From the NCBI RefSeq assembly GCF_023073355.1, contig NZ_JADPJI010000005.1:434001-498000 (forward strand): 64,000 nt of DNA, read 5' to 3'. Numbering within the stretch: the stretch's first letter is position 1; each line of letters opens with the position of its first letter. The DNA is from Bradyrhizobium sp. 199. GTDB taxonomy: Bacteria > Pseudomonadota > Alphaproteobacteria > Rhizobiales > Xanthobacteraceae. Positions 32,479 through 41,629 of this stretch are shown here, in pieces. A program made the translations under genes and the position numbers. The notes beneath the pieces were generated by a model that ran no database searches, was not told the DNA's origin, and saw only the letters and a list, made by a program, of their open reading frames with translations.

Positions 32479-33723
32479 CTACTCGTAGTCGGCGAGCCGC
32501 AGCCCCGTGAATTGCCAGCGGTGGTGCGGATAGAAGAAGTTCCGATAGGTGATACGGCTGTGGCCTTCCGGAGTTGCAAGCGAGGAGCCGCGCAGCACGA
32601 ATTGGTTGACCATGAACTTGCCGTTGTACTCGCCGAGCGCGCCCTCGATGGCGCGGTAGCCGGGGTAGGGTGCGTACGCGCTACGGCTCCACTGCCAGAC
32701 GATGCCGAAGGCGTCGTTGAGCTGGCCTGCGCGGGCCGCGACTTCCCATTCCATTTCGGTCGGCAGATGCTTTCCCGCCCAGCGCGCGAAGGCGTCGGCC
32801 TCGTAATAACTGACGTGGCAGACCGGCGCGTCGGGGTCGACCGGCTTGAGGCCGGCGAGCGTCATCACTTGCCACGCGCCATCGACTTCGCGCCAATGGC
32901 CCGGGGCCTGCCAGTCTTCCTTGCTGGCTGCGGCAAAGCCGTCCATCAGCCACAGCGTCGCGGTCCGGTAGCCGCCGTCGCGCATGAAGGCGAGCCACTC
33001 GCCGTTGGTGACGAGATTGCGCGCGACCTTGACCGGGCCGACCAGGGCGCGGTGCGCCGGCTTCTCGTTGTCGAAATGAAAGTCGTCGTCGACGTGACCG
33101 ACGGTATGGATGCCTTCGTTCAGCATCAGCCAATCCTCGCCCGAGCGTGTCGCGGCGGGGAAGCGCCAGTCGGGGTCGTAGGCTGGATAGACCGGATTCT
33201 GCGCAAAGGCGTGCAGGATGTCGGTGAACATCAACTCCTGATGCTGCTGCTCGTGGTTCAGCCCGACCTCGACCAGCGGCGCGATCTGGTGAAGCGTGTC
33301 CGCGCCCGCCTCGCGGAAGAAATTGACGACGGCCGCATCGACATATTTGCGATAGGCGCCGACCTGATCGGCGCTGGGACGGGTGATATCGCCGCGATGA
33401 TTGCGGGCATGACGCGGGCCGGCGCTGACGTAATAGGAATTGAACAGGAACGCGAAGTCGGGGTGGAAGGGCCGATAGTCCGCAGCGTGTTCGCCGAGCA
33501 GGAATTGCTCCCAGAACCAGGTGGTATGCGCCCGATGCCATTTTGTCGGGCTCGCATCGGGCATGGACTGGATCTGCTGGTCCTCCGGCGAGAGCGGCGC
33601 GGCCCGGCGTTCGGTCTCGTTGCGGACGGCCATAAACGCGTCTTCCAGCCTCTGGGCGAGGCCGCCCTGACCGGACGGTGACGAAAGCGGGACGGTGGCC
33701 GTAGCGGAGGCTGGTTTCGTCAC
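32479..33723 (-). CDS. egtB: Ergothioneine biosynthesis sulfoxide synthase EgtB
   Basis: A 414-residue non-haem iron enzyme that joins hercynine to a thiol donor with O2. The N-terminal DinB-like domain supplies the iron ligands (WHRAHTTWFWEQF and LNHEQQHQELMF). The C-terminal FGE/sulfatase-modifying-type domain has the blocks PVCHVSYYEADAFARWAGK, LPTEMEWEVAA and FVLRGSSLATP. I place the start at GTG 33721-33723, with GGAG six bases upstream. The longer TTG start at 33774 lies at the -35 end of an EcfG promoter and can be excluded if that promoter is used. It pairs with egtD downstream. Confidence 0.94.
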   Translation of the reverse strand: MTKPASATATVPLSSPSGQGGLAQRLEDAFMAVRNETERRAAPLSPEDQQIQSMPDASPTKWHRAHTTWFWEQFLLGEHAADYRPFHPDFAFLFNSYYVSAGPRHARNHRGDITRPSADQVGAYRKYVDAAVVNFFREAGADTLHQIAPLVEVGLNHEQQHQELMFTDILHAFAQNPVYPAYDPDWRFPAATRSGEDWLMLNEGIHTVGHVDDDFHFDNEKPAHRALVGPVKVARNLVTNGEWLAFMRDGGYRTATLWLMDGFAAASKEDWQAPGHWREVDGAWQVMTLAGLKPVDPDAPVCHVSYYEADAFARWAGKHLPTEMEWEVAARAGQLNDAFGIVWQWSRSAYAPYPGYRAIEGALGEYNGKFMVNQFVLRGSSLATPEGHSRITYRNFFYPHHRWQFTGLRLADYE

Positions 33724-33747
33724 GTTTTTCTCCAGACAGGACAAGAG

Positions 33748-33772
33748 AACGTTGTTGGCGTTGCCCGGTTCC
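33748..33772 (-). promoter_or_regulatory. EcfG-type general stress promoter of egtB-egtD
   Basis: On the minus strand GGAAC (33772-33768) and CGTT (33751-33748) are separated by exactly 16 bases, a perfect match to the EcfG consensus. Transcription would start about 33740, giving a leader of under 20 bases before the GTG at 33723. Confidence 0.72.
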
Positions 33773-34013
33773 AAAACCAGGGTTCGTCCTAGATAGGGGC
33801 TCCGTTACGGTATGAAAGTCCTCCCGGGCGATGATATTGATGTCATCAGTCTATGGACCGGCTCACTTCAAAATCGGCCACCGGGGACCTGTCGCCGCCA
33901 TTTTACTTTGGATGCACAACGGTTTGGGCTACATATATGGGCAGGTATCGGTTAGATCGGCTGAGCCGGCCCCGAAGCGATCGGTAAGGGCTCCGCCCCA
34001 GAAGGACACGGAT

Positions 34014-34340
34014 ATGAGCATTGAGGAATTCATCGCGAACGAAGTGAAGTCGAACGACGTGGTTCTGTTCATGAAGGGCACGCCACAGTTTCCGCAGTGC
34101 GGTTTCTCCGGCCAGGTCGTCCAGATCCTCGACCATGTCGGCGTCGGCTATAAGGGCCTCAACGTCCTCGAATCCGCCGAACTGCGCGACGGCATCAAGA
34201 CCTTCTCCAACTGGCCGACAATCCCGCAGCTCTATGTCAAGGGCGAGTTCGTCGGCGGCTGCGATATCGTCCGCGAGATGTTCCAGGCTGGCGAATTGCA
34301 GCAGCTCCTTACCGAGAAGGGCGTCGTCGTCGCGGCTTGA
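34014..34340 (+). CDS. grxD: Monothiol glutaredoxin, Grx4/GrxD family
   Basis: A 108-residue monothiol glutaredoxin. The active site is CGFS with Cys29 ([16 protein letters not shown]); other blocks are [20 protein letters not shown] and [12 protein letters not shown]. It carries or transfers [2Fe-2S] clusters, usually with BolA, whose gene lies 3.9 kb upstream. The start is supported by AAGGA seven bases upstream; the longer open frame from 33831 is not family-like. The macro-domain gene follows after three bases. Confidence 0.96.
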   Translation: MSIEEFIANEVKSNDVVLFMKGTPQFPQCGFSGQVVQILDHVGVGYKGLNVLESAELRDGIKTFSNWPTIPQLYVKGEFVGGCDIVREMFQAGELQQLLTEKGVVVAA

Positions 34341-34343
34341 TGC

Positions 34344-34895
34344 GTGACGGGGCTGACGCGCCGGATCGGCGGCGCCGAGCTCGAGGTCGTCGTTGCCGAC
34401 ATCACCACACTGAGCGTTGACGCCATCGTCAACGCGGCCAACACGTCGCTCCTTGGCGGGGGCGGCGTGGACGGTGCGATCCATCGGGCCGCCGGGCCCG
34501 ATCTGCTCGCCGAATGCCGCATGCTTCACGGCTGCAAGACCGGCGATGCCAAGATCACCAAAGGCTACCGGCTCAAGGCCGCTCATGTGATCCACACCGT
34601 CGGGCCGGTCTGGAATGGCGGGACGCTGGGCGAAGACGATCTGCTCGCCTCCTGTTATCGCCGGTCGATGGAGCTGTGCGGGAAGCACAAGCTAACCTCC
34701 GTGGCATTCCCCGCGATTTCGACCGGCGTTTTCCGCTTCCCCGCTGACCGGGCCGCCGATATTGCCGTTCGCGCGACGGTCGAAGGGCTTGCTGCCGCGC
34801 CATCCCTGGCCCGCGTCGTGTTCTGCTGCTTCTCGGAGCCGAGCGCCACCCTGCATACCGAGGCGCTTGCACGGTACGGCAGCCCTTGTGCGTGA
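34344..34895 (+). CDS. Macro domain protein (O-acetyl-ADP-ribose deacetylase-like)
   Basis: A 183-residue single macro domain, which binds ADP-ribose and often hydrolyses O-acetyl-ADP-ribose or removes ADP-ribose from proteins. Motifs are [37 protein letters not shown] and [12 protein letters not shown], the YmdB/MacroD type. The start is GTG at 34344, three bases past the grxD stop, so it is probably co-transcribed with grxD. Confidence 0.92.
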   Translation: MTGLTRRIGGAELEVVVADITTLSVDAIVNAANTSLLGGGGVDGAIHRAAGPDLLAECRMLHGCKTGDAKITKGYRLKAAHVIHTVGPVWNGGTLGEDDLLASCYRRSMELCGKHKLTSVAFPAISTGVFRFPADRAADIAVRATVEGLAAAPSLARVVFCCFSEPSATLHTEALARYGSPCA

Positions 34896-34941
34896 TGGGG
34901 CGGTCGGTACACTCCGCCGGACCATGTTCCGGGGAGGGGAT

Positions 34942-36228
34942 ATGATTTTACAGTCTGGACTGCGTGCGCTGCTCTGCGGCGCGCTGGTGTCGCTCGGCGC
35001 AATGTCGCTGGCGCAGGCCGAGGGCACCTACGAGATTCCGGCCGGCGCGCATTTCAATCAGGACAAGCTCGCGAGGATCAGCGACTTCTTCAAGAACGAG
35101 GTCGCGACCGGCAAGATCGCCGGCGCGACCGTCCTGATCCAGCAGCGGGGCAAGCCGGTCTATCACGAAGCCTTTGGCGTGCAGGACGTGGTCAGCAAGG
35201 CGCCGATCACGGACAAGACGATCTTCCGCCTGTTCTCGATGAGCAAGGCGATCACTTCGGTGGTCGCGGTGCAGATGATCGAGGACGGCAAGATCAAGCT
35301 CGATGATCCCGTCTCGAAATACATTCCGTCCTTCGCCAATGTGAAGGTCGGCGTCGAGAAGAAGGCCGAGGACGGCACCAAGTCGCTCGAACTGGTGCCG
35401 CCCAACCGGCCGATGACGGTGCACGATTTGATGACGCACACCTCGGGCATCACCTATGGCTTCTATGGCGACAGCCTGGTCCGCAAGGCCTATCGTGACG
35501 CCAATATCTATGCCGGCGATTTCGATCTCGCCGAGTTCGCCGAGCGCCTCGCAAAACTGCCACTGCACAACCAGCCGGGCGCGCTGTGGCAATACGGCCA
35601 TTCCACCGACGTTCTCGCGCGTGTGATGGAGGTCGCGGCCGGCAAGCCGCTGATCGACATCATGCGCGAGAAGCTGCTCGATCCGCTCGGCATGGTCGAC
35701 ACGGGCTTTTTCGTTACCGCCCCGGAAAAGCAGAAGCTTCTGGCGCAGCCGGTGCCGAATGACAGCGATTTCCGGGTCGGCCGGACCAACGATCCAACGG
35801 TGGTCAAGAAGATCCAGTTCGCCAGCGGCGGCATGGTGACGACCATGGCGGATTACCAGCGCTTTGCGCAGATGCTGCTCAATGGCGGCAGCCTCGACGG
35901 CAAGACCATTCTCAAACCTGAGACGTTCAAGTTGATGGCGACCGATCAGATCGGCCCGGGTTCGGGCGTCGATCGCGATTATTTCTACTTCCCCGGTGAC
36001 GGTTTTGGCTTCGGCCTCGGGCTCGCGGTCCGCACCGATCCCGGCAACGCCAAGCCGCCACCACCGGGTGATCTCGGTGAATTGAAGTGGGACGGTGCCT
36101 CCGGCTGCTATTTCGTGATCGACCCGAAGCAGGACATGTTCTTCGTGCTGCTGGAGCAAACCCCGACCGAGCGCCAGCGCGTGCAGCGGACCTTGAAGCA
36201 GTTGGTCTATGAAGCGATGGAGAAATGA
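34942..36228 (+). CDS. Secreted serine hydrolase, beta-lactamase/esterase family, copy 1
   Basis: A 428-residue periplasmic serine hydrolase of the class C beta-lactamase fold. The signal peptide (LRALLCGALVSLGAMSLAQA) is followed by FNQDKLARISDFFKNEVATG. The catalytic SxxK is Ser99-Lys102 in RLFSMSKAITSV; the Tyr motif is probably YGHS in LWQYGHSTDVL. More likely an esterase or peptidase than a true lactamase. The start at 34942 follows GGGGAGGGG. It is directly followed by a paralogue, with one base between stop and start. Confidence 0.88.
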   Translation: MILQSGLRALLCGALVSLGAMSLAQAEGTYEIPAGAHFNQDKLARISDFFKNEVATGKIAGATVLIQQRGKPVYHEAFGVQDVVSKAPITDKTIFRLFSMSKAITSVVAVQMIEDGKIKLDDPVSKYIPSFANVKVGVEKKAEDGTKSLELVPPNRPMTVHDLMTHTSGITYGFYGDSLVRKAYRDANIYAGDFDLAEFAERLAKLPLHNQPGALWQYGHSTDVLARVMEVAAGKPLIDIMREKLLDPLGMVDTGFFVTAPEKQKLLAQPVPNDSDFRVGRTNDPTVVKKIQFASGGMVTTMADYQRFAQMLLNGGSLDGKTILKPETFKLMATDQIGPGSGVDRDYFYFPGDGFGFGLGLAVRTDPGNAKPPPPGDLGELKWDGASGCYFVIDPKQDMFFVLLEQTPTERQRVQRTLKQLVYEAMEK

Positions 36229-36229
36229 T

Positions 36230-37492
36230 ATGAGCGGGCGCCGCGCGTTGATCGCGGCGCTCGTTCTTCTGGTCGGCGTGGTCGTTGCGAAGGCGGGCTC
36301 CGAGCAGCGCAATCCCCGCACGCTCTCGGCCGAAGGGCTGGCGAAGGTTTCCGACTACATCAGGAACGAGGTCGCGACCGGGAAGATTCCGGGCGCCATC
36401 CTGCTGCTCCAGCAACATGGCAAGCCGGTTTACTACGAGAACTTCGGCGTTCGCGACATCGCAACCGAGTTATCGATGAGCGCGGATACGATCTTCCGCC
36501 TCTACTCGATGTCGAAGCCGATCACGTCGGTGATGGCGATGATGCTGGTCGAGGACGGCAAGCTGTCGCTCGATGATCCCGTCTCGAAATACATTCCGGC
36601 CTTTGCCGACATGAAGGTCGGTGTCGAGAAGAAAGCCGGGGACGGCAAGGTTACGCTGGCGCTGGAGCCGCTCGCGCGCCCGGTTACCATCAAGGACCTG
36701 CTGCGCCACACCTCGGGCCTGCCCTATGGCTATCATGGTGGCGACCTGGTGAGCCAGCTCTATGCCGACGCCAACCTGTTCCAAAGCAATCTCAGCAATG
36801 CTGACTTCGTTGCGAAGATCGTCACGCTGCCGCTGGCCGAGCAGCCCAGTACGGTGTGGGACTATGGCTTCTCCACCGACGTGCTCGGCCGTGTTGTCGA
36901 GGTGGTCTCGGGCAAGACGCTGCTCCAGTTCGAGAAGGAGCGGCTGCTCGATCCGCTCGGCATGACGGAGACGGCGTTCTTCGTCGCCGATCCCGCTAAA
37001 TTCCCGCGCATTGCCGAGCCGATGCCAGAGGATCGCAACATCAACCCGACAACGCCGGTTCGCGACATCAGGCGGCCGCTGCAGTGGGAATCGGGCGGCG
37101 GCGGCATGGTCGGTACAATCAGCGACTATGCCCGGTTCGCCCAGATGCTGCTGAATGGCGGCAGCTACGAGGGGCGGCGCTATCTCAAGCCCGAGACCAT
37201 TGCGCTGATGGCATCGGACCACATCGGCCCCGAGACCAGGATCACGCGCGACCAGAACTATTATCCGGGCGGCAGTTCCGGCTTCGGCCTCGGCTTCGCG
37301 GTACGCACCTCGGTGCCGCCGGGTACGTCGTGGCCGCTTGGCGAGTATCGCTGGGACGGCGTCGGCGGCACTTTCTTCTTCATCGATCCCGAAGATGATC
37401 TGTTCGGGATCTTCATGGTGCAGACGCCCTCGCAACGTGGGCGGATTCAGCTGGCGCTGAAGACGCTGATTTACCAGGCGATGGGGCGGTAG
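36230..37492 (+). CDS. Secreted serine hydrolase, beta-lactamase/esterase family, copy 2
   Basis: A 420-residue paralogue of the preceding gene. It has a signal peptide (ALIAALVLLVGVVVAKA), the SxxK motif at Ser93-Lys96 (RLYSMSKPITSV), and a YGFS motif in VWDYGFSTDVLG. The stretch DDPVSKYIP is identical in both copies. It starts two bases after the first copy ends, so the pair is co-translated. It abuts the threonine aldolase gene stop to stop. Confidence 0.88.
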   Translation: MSGRRALIAALVLLVGVVVAKAGSEQRNPRTLSAEGLAKVSDYIRNEVATGKIPGAILLLQQHGKPVYYENFGVRDIATELSMSADTIFRLYSMSKPITSVMAMMLVEDGKLSLDDPVSKYIPAFADMKVGVEKKAGDGKVTLALEPLARPVTIKDLLRHTSGLPYGYHGGDLVSQLYADANLFQSNLSNADFVAKIVTLPLAEQPSTVWDYGFSTDVLGRVVEVVSGKTLLQFEKERLLDPLGMTETAFFVADPAKFPRIAEPMPEDRNINPTTPVRDIRRPLQWESGGGGMVGTISDYARFAQMLLNGGSYEGRRYLKPETIALMASDHIGPETRITRDQNYYPGGSSGFGLGFAVRTSVPPGTSWPLGEYRWDGVGGTFFFIDPEDDLFGIFMVQTPSQRGRIQLALKTLIYQAMGR

Positions 37493-38560
37493 CTACGCTC
37501 CGCGCACGATCTCGCGCACGTATCCGATCGTCTCCTCGATCTGACTCGCGTCGACATCGAGATGGGTGCAGGCGCGGATGCGGCCGTCCATCATCGCAAG
37601 CGTCACGCCGCGCTGGCGCAGGGCCGCGACCATCTTGTCGCCGGCAATGCCGGCGCCGTCGGGCTTGAAGAACACGAGATTGGTCTCGGGCTCCTGCACC
37701 TCGATGCCTGAAATCTGCGACAGCCCCCGGGCGAGCGCGCGCGCATTGGCGTGATCGTCGGCGAGGCGCTCGACGTGATGGTCGAGCGCGTAGATGCAGG
37801 CCGCGGCGCAAACACCAGCCTGCCGCATCGAGCCGCCGAGGCGCTGCTTCCACTGCCACACCGCGTCGATGAAGGCGCGCGAACCCGCCAGCACACCGCC
37901 GATCGGCGCACCCAGGCCCTTGGAAAAGTCGATCCAGGCCGAATCCCAGCCTGCACTCATGTCGCGCGGAGAAATCCCGCTTGCCACGGTGGCGTTGAGC
38001 AGGCGCGCGCCGTCCATGTGGGTGACGAGGCCGTGTTGTTTGGCGATTGCGACGATCTCGTCGAGATCAGCCTTCTTCCAGATCGTGCCGCCGCCGATAT
38101 TGGCGGTCTGCTCGACGCTGACGACGGTCTGCGGCGGCTGGTAGCGCGTGCGCGGGTGCAGCGCTTTCCGGAACGTCTCCGGCGTGAACTGGCCATCGGG
38201 GCCCTTGAGCTGGGTGACCTGGAAGCCGCCGATCGCGGCATGTGCGCCGCCTTCGCGAGCAATGATGTGCGCGGTCTCATGCGCCAGGATCTCGTCGCCC
38301 GGGCGGCAATGCACCAGCGTCGCGGTGACGTTGCACATCGTGCCCGAAGGCATGTAGACCGCCGCTTCCTTGCCGAGCAGATCGGCCACGCGCTCGCACA
38401 GCGCATTCACGGTCGGATCGTCGCCGACCTGCTCGTCGCCGACCTCCGCCCGCGCCATCGCCTCGCGCATCGCAGCCGTCGGCTTGGTCTGCGTGTCCGA
38501 GAGCAGATTGATGCGCACGGGCGGCGCCTTGGGATCGATCAGGGGAGGGGTGTAGAGCAT
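37493..38560 (-). CDS. Low-specificity L-threonine aldolase
   Basis: A 355-residue PLP enzyme of the beta-eliminating lyase type that cleaves threonine or allo-threonine to glycine and acetaldehyde. Motifs are NLLSDTQTKPTAAMREAM, EVGDEQVGDDPTVNAL, EAAVYMPSGTMCN, and the PLP lysine in WIDFSKGLGAPIGG. Its product glycine could feed the gcv system elsewhere in the window. It lies downstream of rpsD but behind the rpsD terminator. Confidence 0.91.
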   Translation of the reverse strand: MLYTPPLIDPKAPPVRINLLSDTQTKPTAAMREAMARAEVGDEQVGDDPTVNALCERVADLLGKEAAVYMPSGTMCNVTATLVHCRPGDEILAHETAHIIAREGGAHAAIGGFQVTQLKGPDGQFTPETFRKALHPRTRYQPPQTVVSVEQTANIGGGTIWKKADLDEIVAIAKQHGLVTHMDGARLLNATVASGISPRDMSAGWDSAWIDFSKGLGAPIGGVLAGSRAFIDAVWQWKQRLGGSMRQAGVCAAACIYALDHHVERLADDHANARALARGLSQISGIEVQEPETNLVFFKPDGAGIAGDKMVAALRQRGVTLAMMDGRIRACTHLDVDASQIEETIGYVREIVRGA

Positions 38561-38608
38561 GCGACGCCTCCTGCAAGCATGACGGCCACTGAAATGTGGC
38601 TCTTAAGC

Positions 38609-38636
38609 AAAAAGGCCCCGGCGAACCGGGGCCTTT
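38609..38636 (-). terminator. Rho-independent terminator of rpsD
   Basis: An 11-bp perfect stem (AAAGGCCCCGG and CCGGGGCCTTT) with a CGAA loop, followed on the minus strand by TTTTTGCTT. It lies 14 bases beyond the rpsD stop and ahead of the threonine aldolase gene. Confidence 0.92.
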
Positions 38637-38649
38637 CGATATTCAGATC

Positions 38650-39267
38650 TTAGCGCGAATAGAATTCGACCACCAGATGCGGCTCCATCTGCACCGGGAA
38701 CGGCACGTCGGAGAGGTGGGGGATCCGAATGTATTTCGCAGTCATCTTGCCGTGGTCGACTTCGATGTAGTCGGGGGTGTCACGCTCGGGGAGCTGGCTG
38801 GCTTCGAGGACGTGGGCGAGCTGCTTGGAGGCTTCCTTGACCTCGATCACGTCGCCAAGCTTGACCTGGTAGCTCGAGATGTTGACCTTGCGGCCGTTCA
38901 CCTTGACGTGGCCGTGATTGACGAACTGGCGCGCGGCGAAGATCGTCGAGACGAACTTGGCGCGGTAGACCACCATGTCGAGACGGCGCTCCAGCAGGCC
39001 GATCAGGTTCTCGCCGGTGTCGCCCTTGAGGCGGCTCGCCTCGACATAGACGCCGTGGAACTGACGCTCGCTGATGTTGGCGTAGTAGCCTTTCAGCTTC
39101 TGCTTGGCGCGCAGCTGCACGCCGAAGTCGGAGAGCTTGCCCTTGCGGCGCTGGCCGTGCTGGCCGGGGCCGTACTCGCGGCGGTTGACGGGGCTCTTCG
39201 GGCGGCCCCAGATGTTCTGGCCCATACGGCGGTCGAGCTTGTACTTGGCTTCACTGCGCTTAGTCAT
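38650..39267 (-). CDS. rpsD: 30S ribosomal protein S4
   Basis: A 205-residue S4, the primary 16S rRNA binder that nucleates the 30S body. It starts [20 protein letters not shown], with [18 protein letters not shown], the S4 RNA-binding block [35 protein letters not shown], and the C-terminal VVEFYSR. It is a single-gene unit with its own terminator. Confidence 0.97.
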   Translation of the reverse strand: MTKRSEAKYKLDRRMGQNIWGRPKSPVNRREYGPGQHGQRRKGKLSDFGVQLRAKQKLKGYYANISERQFHGVYVEASRLKGDTGENLIGLLERRLDMVVYRAKFVSTIFAARQFVNHGHVKVNGRKVNISSYQVKLGDVIEVKEASKQLAHVLEASQLPERDTPDYIEVDHGKMTAKYIRIPHLSDVPFPVQMEPHLVVEFYSR

Positions 39268-39388
39268 CGCGTCCTCTTGGGTTCACGGTTTGAGGAAACG
39301 CGCCCTCCTGTGTGACAGGCCAAAGCCCGGCACCGACAGGTCCGATCCCCAAAGCGTAGGGGGCAGGACCACGGGTCGCGAAACGCTT

Positions 39389-39410
39389 CGCGGGCCGAAA
39401 TCGGCCCGCG
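39389..39410. other. Strong hairpin upstream of rpsD
   Basis: CGCGGGCCG and CGGCCCGCG pair perfectly around a four-base loop (AAAT). It lies between rpsD (starting at 39267) and the upstream E2-like gene ending at 39466. On the minus strand it is not followed by a T run, so it is either a weak terminator of the upstream gene or structure in an rpsD leader. I cannot tell which. Confidence 0.35.
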
Positions 39411-39465
39411 AGCAGGGGGCTTTTAGGGGAGTTTGGGGCTCGCTGTCAATGCGAATGGCCCGGAA

Positions 39466-40254
39466 TCAAGTCCCCACCGCCCGGATGGGCTTCGACCCGG
39501 CCGCCCGCAATTCGGCAGCGATTTCAGTGTTCAGGACCTGTTCCAGCCGGGTCAGGACCCGGGCGATCGGCGCGGCATCGGTCACCCGGTGATCCCAGCG
39601 GACCACGACATGAATGGTCTGGTCCGCCTCGATCGTCCCATAGCTGACGACAAAGGGGCCTGGCGTGATGGGGTGGAGCTCGCCGCCGCCATAGGCGGCC
39701 ACCGAGCTTACCGCAAAGCTGCCGAACCAATTGCCGCGCTGCCGGCCGAAATTCAGGCCGATTGCCCAGGACAGGCGCCGCAGCGGTAACGGGAGGCGTG
39801 TCGCCCGCATGATCTTGCGGAACATGGGGATGTCCTCGGGCGGCGCCGTCTTGGCGCGCCGGATCTCGGCGTCGATCGCTGCCAGCGCCATGATTTCAGG
39901 GGCCGCGATTCGCTGCGGGATCACGCATTCCTCTCCATCGTCGACCCGGGCGATGGCCACCAGCGCCACGCTCTTGGGCAGCTCATAGAGGGTCGGCCAA
40001 GGCCATTTGGCGTAGACGGTGCGCAGGATCGGCTCGTCCCTGGCCACCAGGGCAAAGGCTTTGACGAACATTGCGGCCCAGCCGGAAGGCGCGGTTGCGC
40101 CGGCACGGGCCTCCAGCACAGTGCGGATGTTGAGCGAACGGGATAGCGAAACGAACGGCACGCCCATCGAGGCATGCATGAGGTCGCAAATCAAACGGCG
40201 CCGCAGCGAGATGGTCTTGGGCGTCCCGCGCATGGGTCTCCGGTTCCGGATCAA
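39466..40254 (-). CDS. Stand-alone 2-oxoacid dehydrogenase E2-like acyltransferase domain
   Basis: A 262-residue protein resembling only the catalytic domain of 2-oxoacid dehydrogenase E2 (chloramphenicol acetyltransferase fold). No lipoyl or E1/E3-binding domain is present. Blocks include MGVPFVSLSRSLNIRTVLEA and LNFGRQRGNWFGSFAVSSVA, with the catalytic region near the C-terminus reading VVRWDHRVTDAAPIA. The usual HxxxDG motif is here HRVTDA: His and Asp are kept but Gly is replaced. An acyltransferase on an unknown substrate is likely; a role in a dehydrogenase complex is not supported by the neighbours. Confidence 0.78.
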   Translation of the reverse strand: MIRNRRPMRGTPKTISLRRRLICDLMHASMGVPFVSLSRSLNIRTVLEARAGATAPSGWAAMFVKAFALVARDEPILRTVYAKWPWPTLYELPKSVALVAIARVDDGEECVIPQRIAAPEIMALAAIDAEIRRAKTAPPEDIPMFRKIMRATRLPLPLRRLSWAIGLNFGRQRGNWFGSFAVSSVAAYGGGELHPITPGPFVVSYGTIEADQTIHVVVRWDHRVTDAAPIARVLTRLEQVLNTEIAAELRAAGSKPIRAVGT

Positions 40255-40342
40255 AGATTAAAATATGTGCAGCGAGCGGGCTTCCCACTCGCTGCCTGCT
40301 CTAGCATGAACCAACCCGCTTGGGGCCGGTCGGTTCGCCGCA

Positions 40343-40726
40343 TCAGGGCGCCGGCGAGGCCAGCGGCTTGGTCTTGTCGACGACGTAAACTCCCAGCACT
40401 TTCATGGCCTTATCACCATGAGCCTTGGCGTCATGCACGACGCCTGCGGGGATCTGGTAGGAATCACCGGCTTTCAGGGTCTTGTCCGGCTGCCCGTCGA
40501 CGAGGAGGTTGAGCTCGCCTTCCAGGACGTAGCCCGTCTCAATTCCGGGATGGGTATGGCGTCCGGCCGCGCCGCCCGCCGGGACTTCCGCGATTGCGAT
40601 GATGGTGTTGTAGCCGTCCGGGAACTCGACCTTCTGAAGCGGGGTGCGCTTGATGCCGGGCTGCTGAGCGAAGGCCGCAAAGGCAAGCCCGGCAAAGGAC
40701 AGGGCGAGCAAAGTCTTTTTGAGCAT
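40343..40726 (-). CDS. Secreted cupin-domain protein
   Basis: A 127-residue protein with a signal peptide (LLALSFAGLAFAAFAQ) and a single cupin barrel: VPAGGAAGRHTHPGIETGYVLEGE (cupin motif 1, metal-type His) and AGDSYQIPAGVVHDAKA (motif 2). The start at 40724-40726 has a strong AGGGAGG upstream. Function is unknown; a small periplasmic metal-binding cupin. It lies just downstream of the HpcH/HpaI aldolase gene on the same strand. Confidence 0.86.
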   Translation of the reverse strand: MLKKTLLALSFAGLAFAAFAQQPGIKRTPLQKVEFPDGYNTIIAIAEVPAGGAAGRHTHPGIETGYVLEGELNLLVDGQPDKTLKAGDSYQIPAGVVHDAKAHGDKAMKVLGVYVVDKTKPLASPAP

Positions 40727-40793
40727 GGTTTTTCCTCCCTGGAACGACCCTAGCAGCGCGGCTGCTCCCGGCAAGGTGGTATAATCGTCTGGT

Positions 40794-41567
40794 TCAGCGC
40801 CTGATCCCCTCGAACGCCGCCATGATGCCGCGCTGGAACAGCGACCAGTCGAAGCCGAGCGCGATCGCGCGGTAGCCGCGGTCGACGAGGGCATTGGCCT
40901 GGTCGGCGGTGCGGGCCACGCCGCCGATCGGCACGCCGCTTCTGAGGATGCCGGCCTCGGCGCGGGCGACCAGCTCCAGCAACTCCGGGTCGTCCATCTG
41001 GCCGCGCTTGTTGATTGAGGTCGCGAGATCGCCGGGGCCGATCACCGCGACGTCGATGCCGGGCGTTGCCATGATTTCGTCGATGCGGTTGACGGCATCG
41101 ACATGCTCGATGGTGATCATGCAGATCATCTCGTCATCGGCTGATGCCATGTAGTCCGGCATCGACTGGCCCCAGCGGAATGGCGCGTGGAACGGTCCCC
41201 AGAGGCGATCGCCGCGCGGCGGGTAGCGCACGCTGCGCACCGCCTTCTGGGCATCGGCGCGGTTGGTGATCATCGGAAAGTTGATGCCGAAGGCGCCGAT
41301 GTCCATCGGCGCCTTCGCAAGCCATGGCTCGTTCGCCGCGATCCGGACCAGGGGCGTGCACGGCGTGCCCGTCGTCGCCGCGATCATCGCATGCGCTTCG
41401 GTCAGCCCGATCGGCCCGTGCTCGAGATCGACGATGATCCAGTCCAGCGAGCGCGCCATGATCTGCACGGTCTGCACGCTCGGGATGGTCGCAATGGCGC
41501 CGAAGGCGGGACGGCCCTCGCGCCACAGCTGACGGAGGCGGTTGAGCGGCGTGGTCGGGACCAACAT
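40794..41567 (-). CDS. HpcH/HpaI family aldolase
   Basis: A 257-residue class II pyruvate-type aldolase (2-keto-3-deoxy acid or 4-hydroxy-2-oxo acid aldolase). It starts with RLRQLWREGRPAFGAIATIP; the metal and substrate blocks are IIVDLEHGPIGL, CMITIEHVDAVNRIDEI, and DVAVIGPGDLATSI. The physiological substrate is unclear. It is followed by the cupin gene 67 bases on. Confidence 0.88.
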   Translation of the reverse strand: MLVPTTPLNRLRQLWREGRPAFGAIATIPSVQTVQIMARSLDWIIVDLEHGPIGLTEAHAMIAATTGTPCTPLVRIAANEPWLAKAPMDIGAFGINFPMITNRADAQKAVRSVRYPPRGDRLWGPFHAPFRWGQSMPDYMASADDEMICMITIEHVDAVNRIDEIMATPGIDVAVIGPGDLATSINKRGQMDDPELLELVARAEAGILRSGVPIGGVARTADQANALVDRGYRAIALGFDWSLFQRGIMAAFEGIRR

Positions 41568-41629
41568 GATAAAGGCCTGCGGCTAGGTGACGACGGCAAA
41601 ACCTAGCAGCGCGCCGTTGCCGCGCAAAG

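Noticed and set aside
33724..33774. TTG start of egtB 17 codons further upstream
   Set aside because: It lies in the -35/-10 region of the EcfG promoter, and the GTG at 33723 has a better ribosome site.
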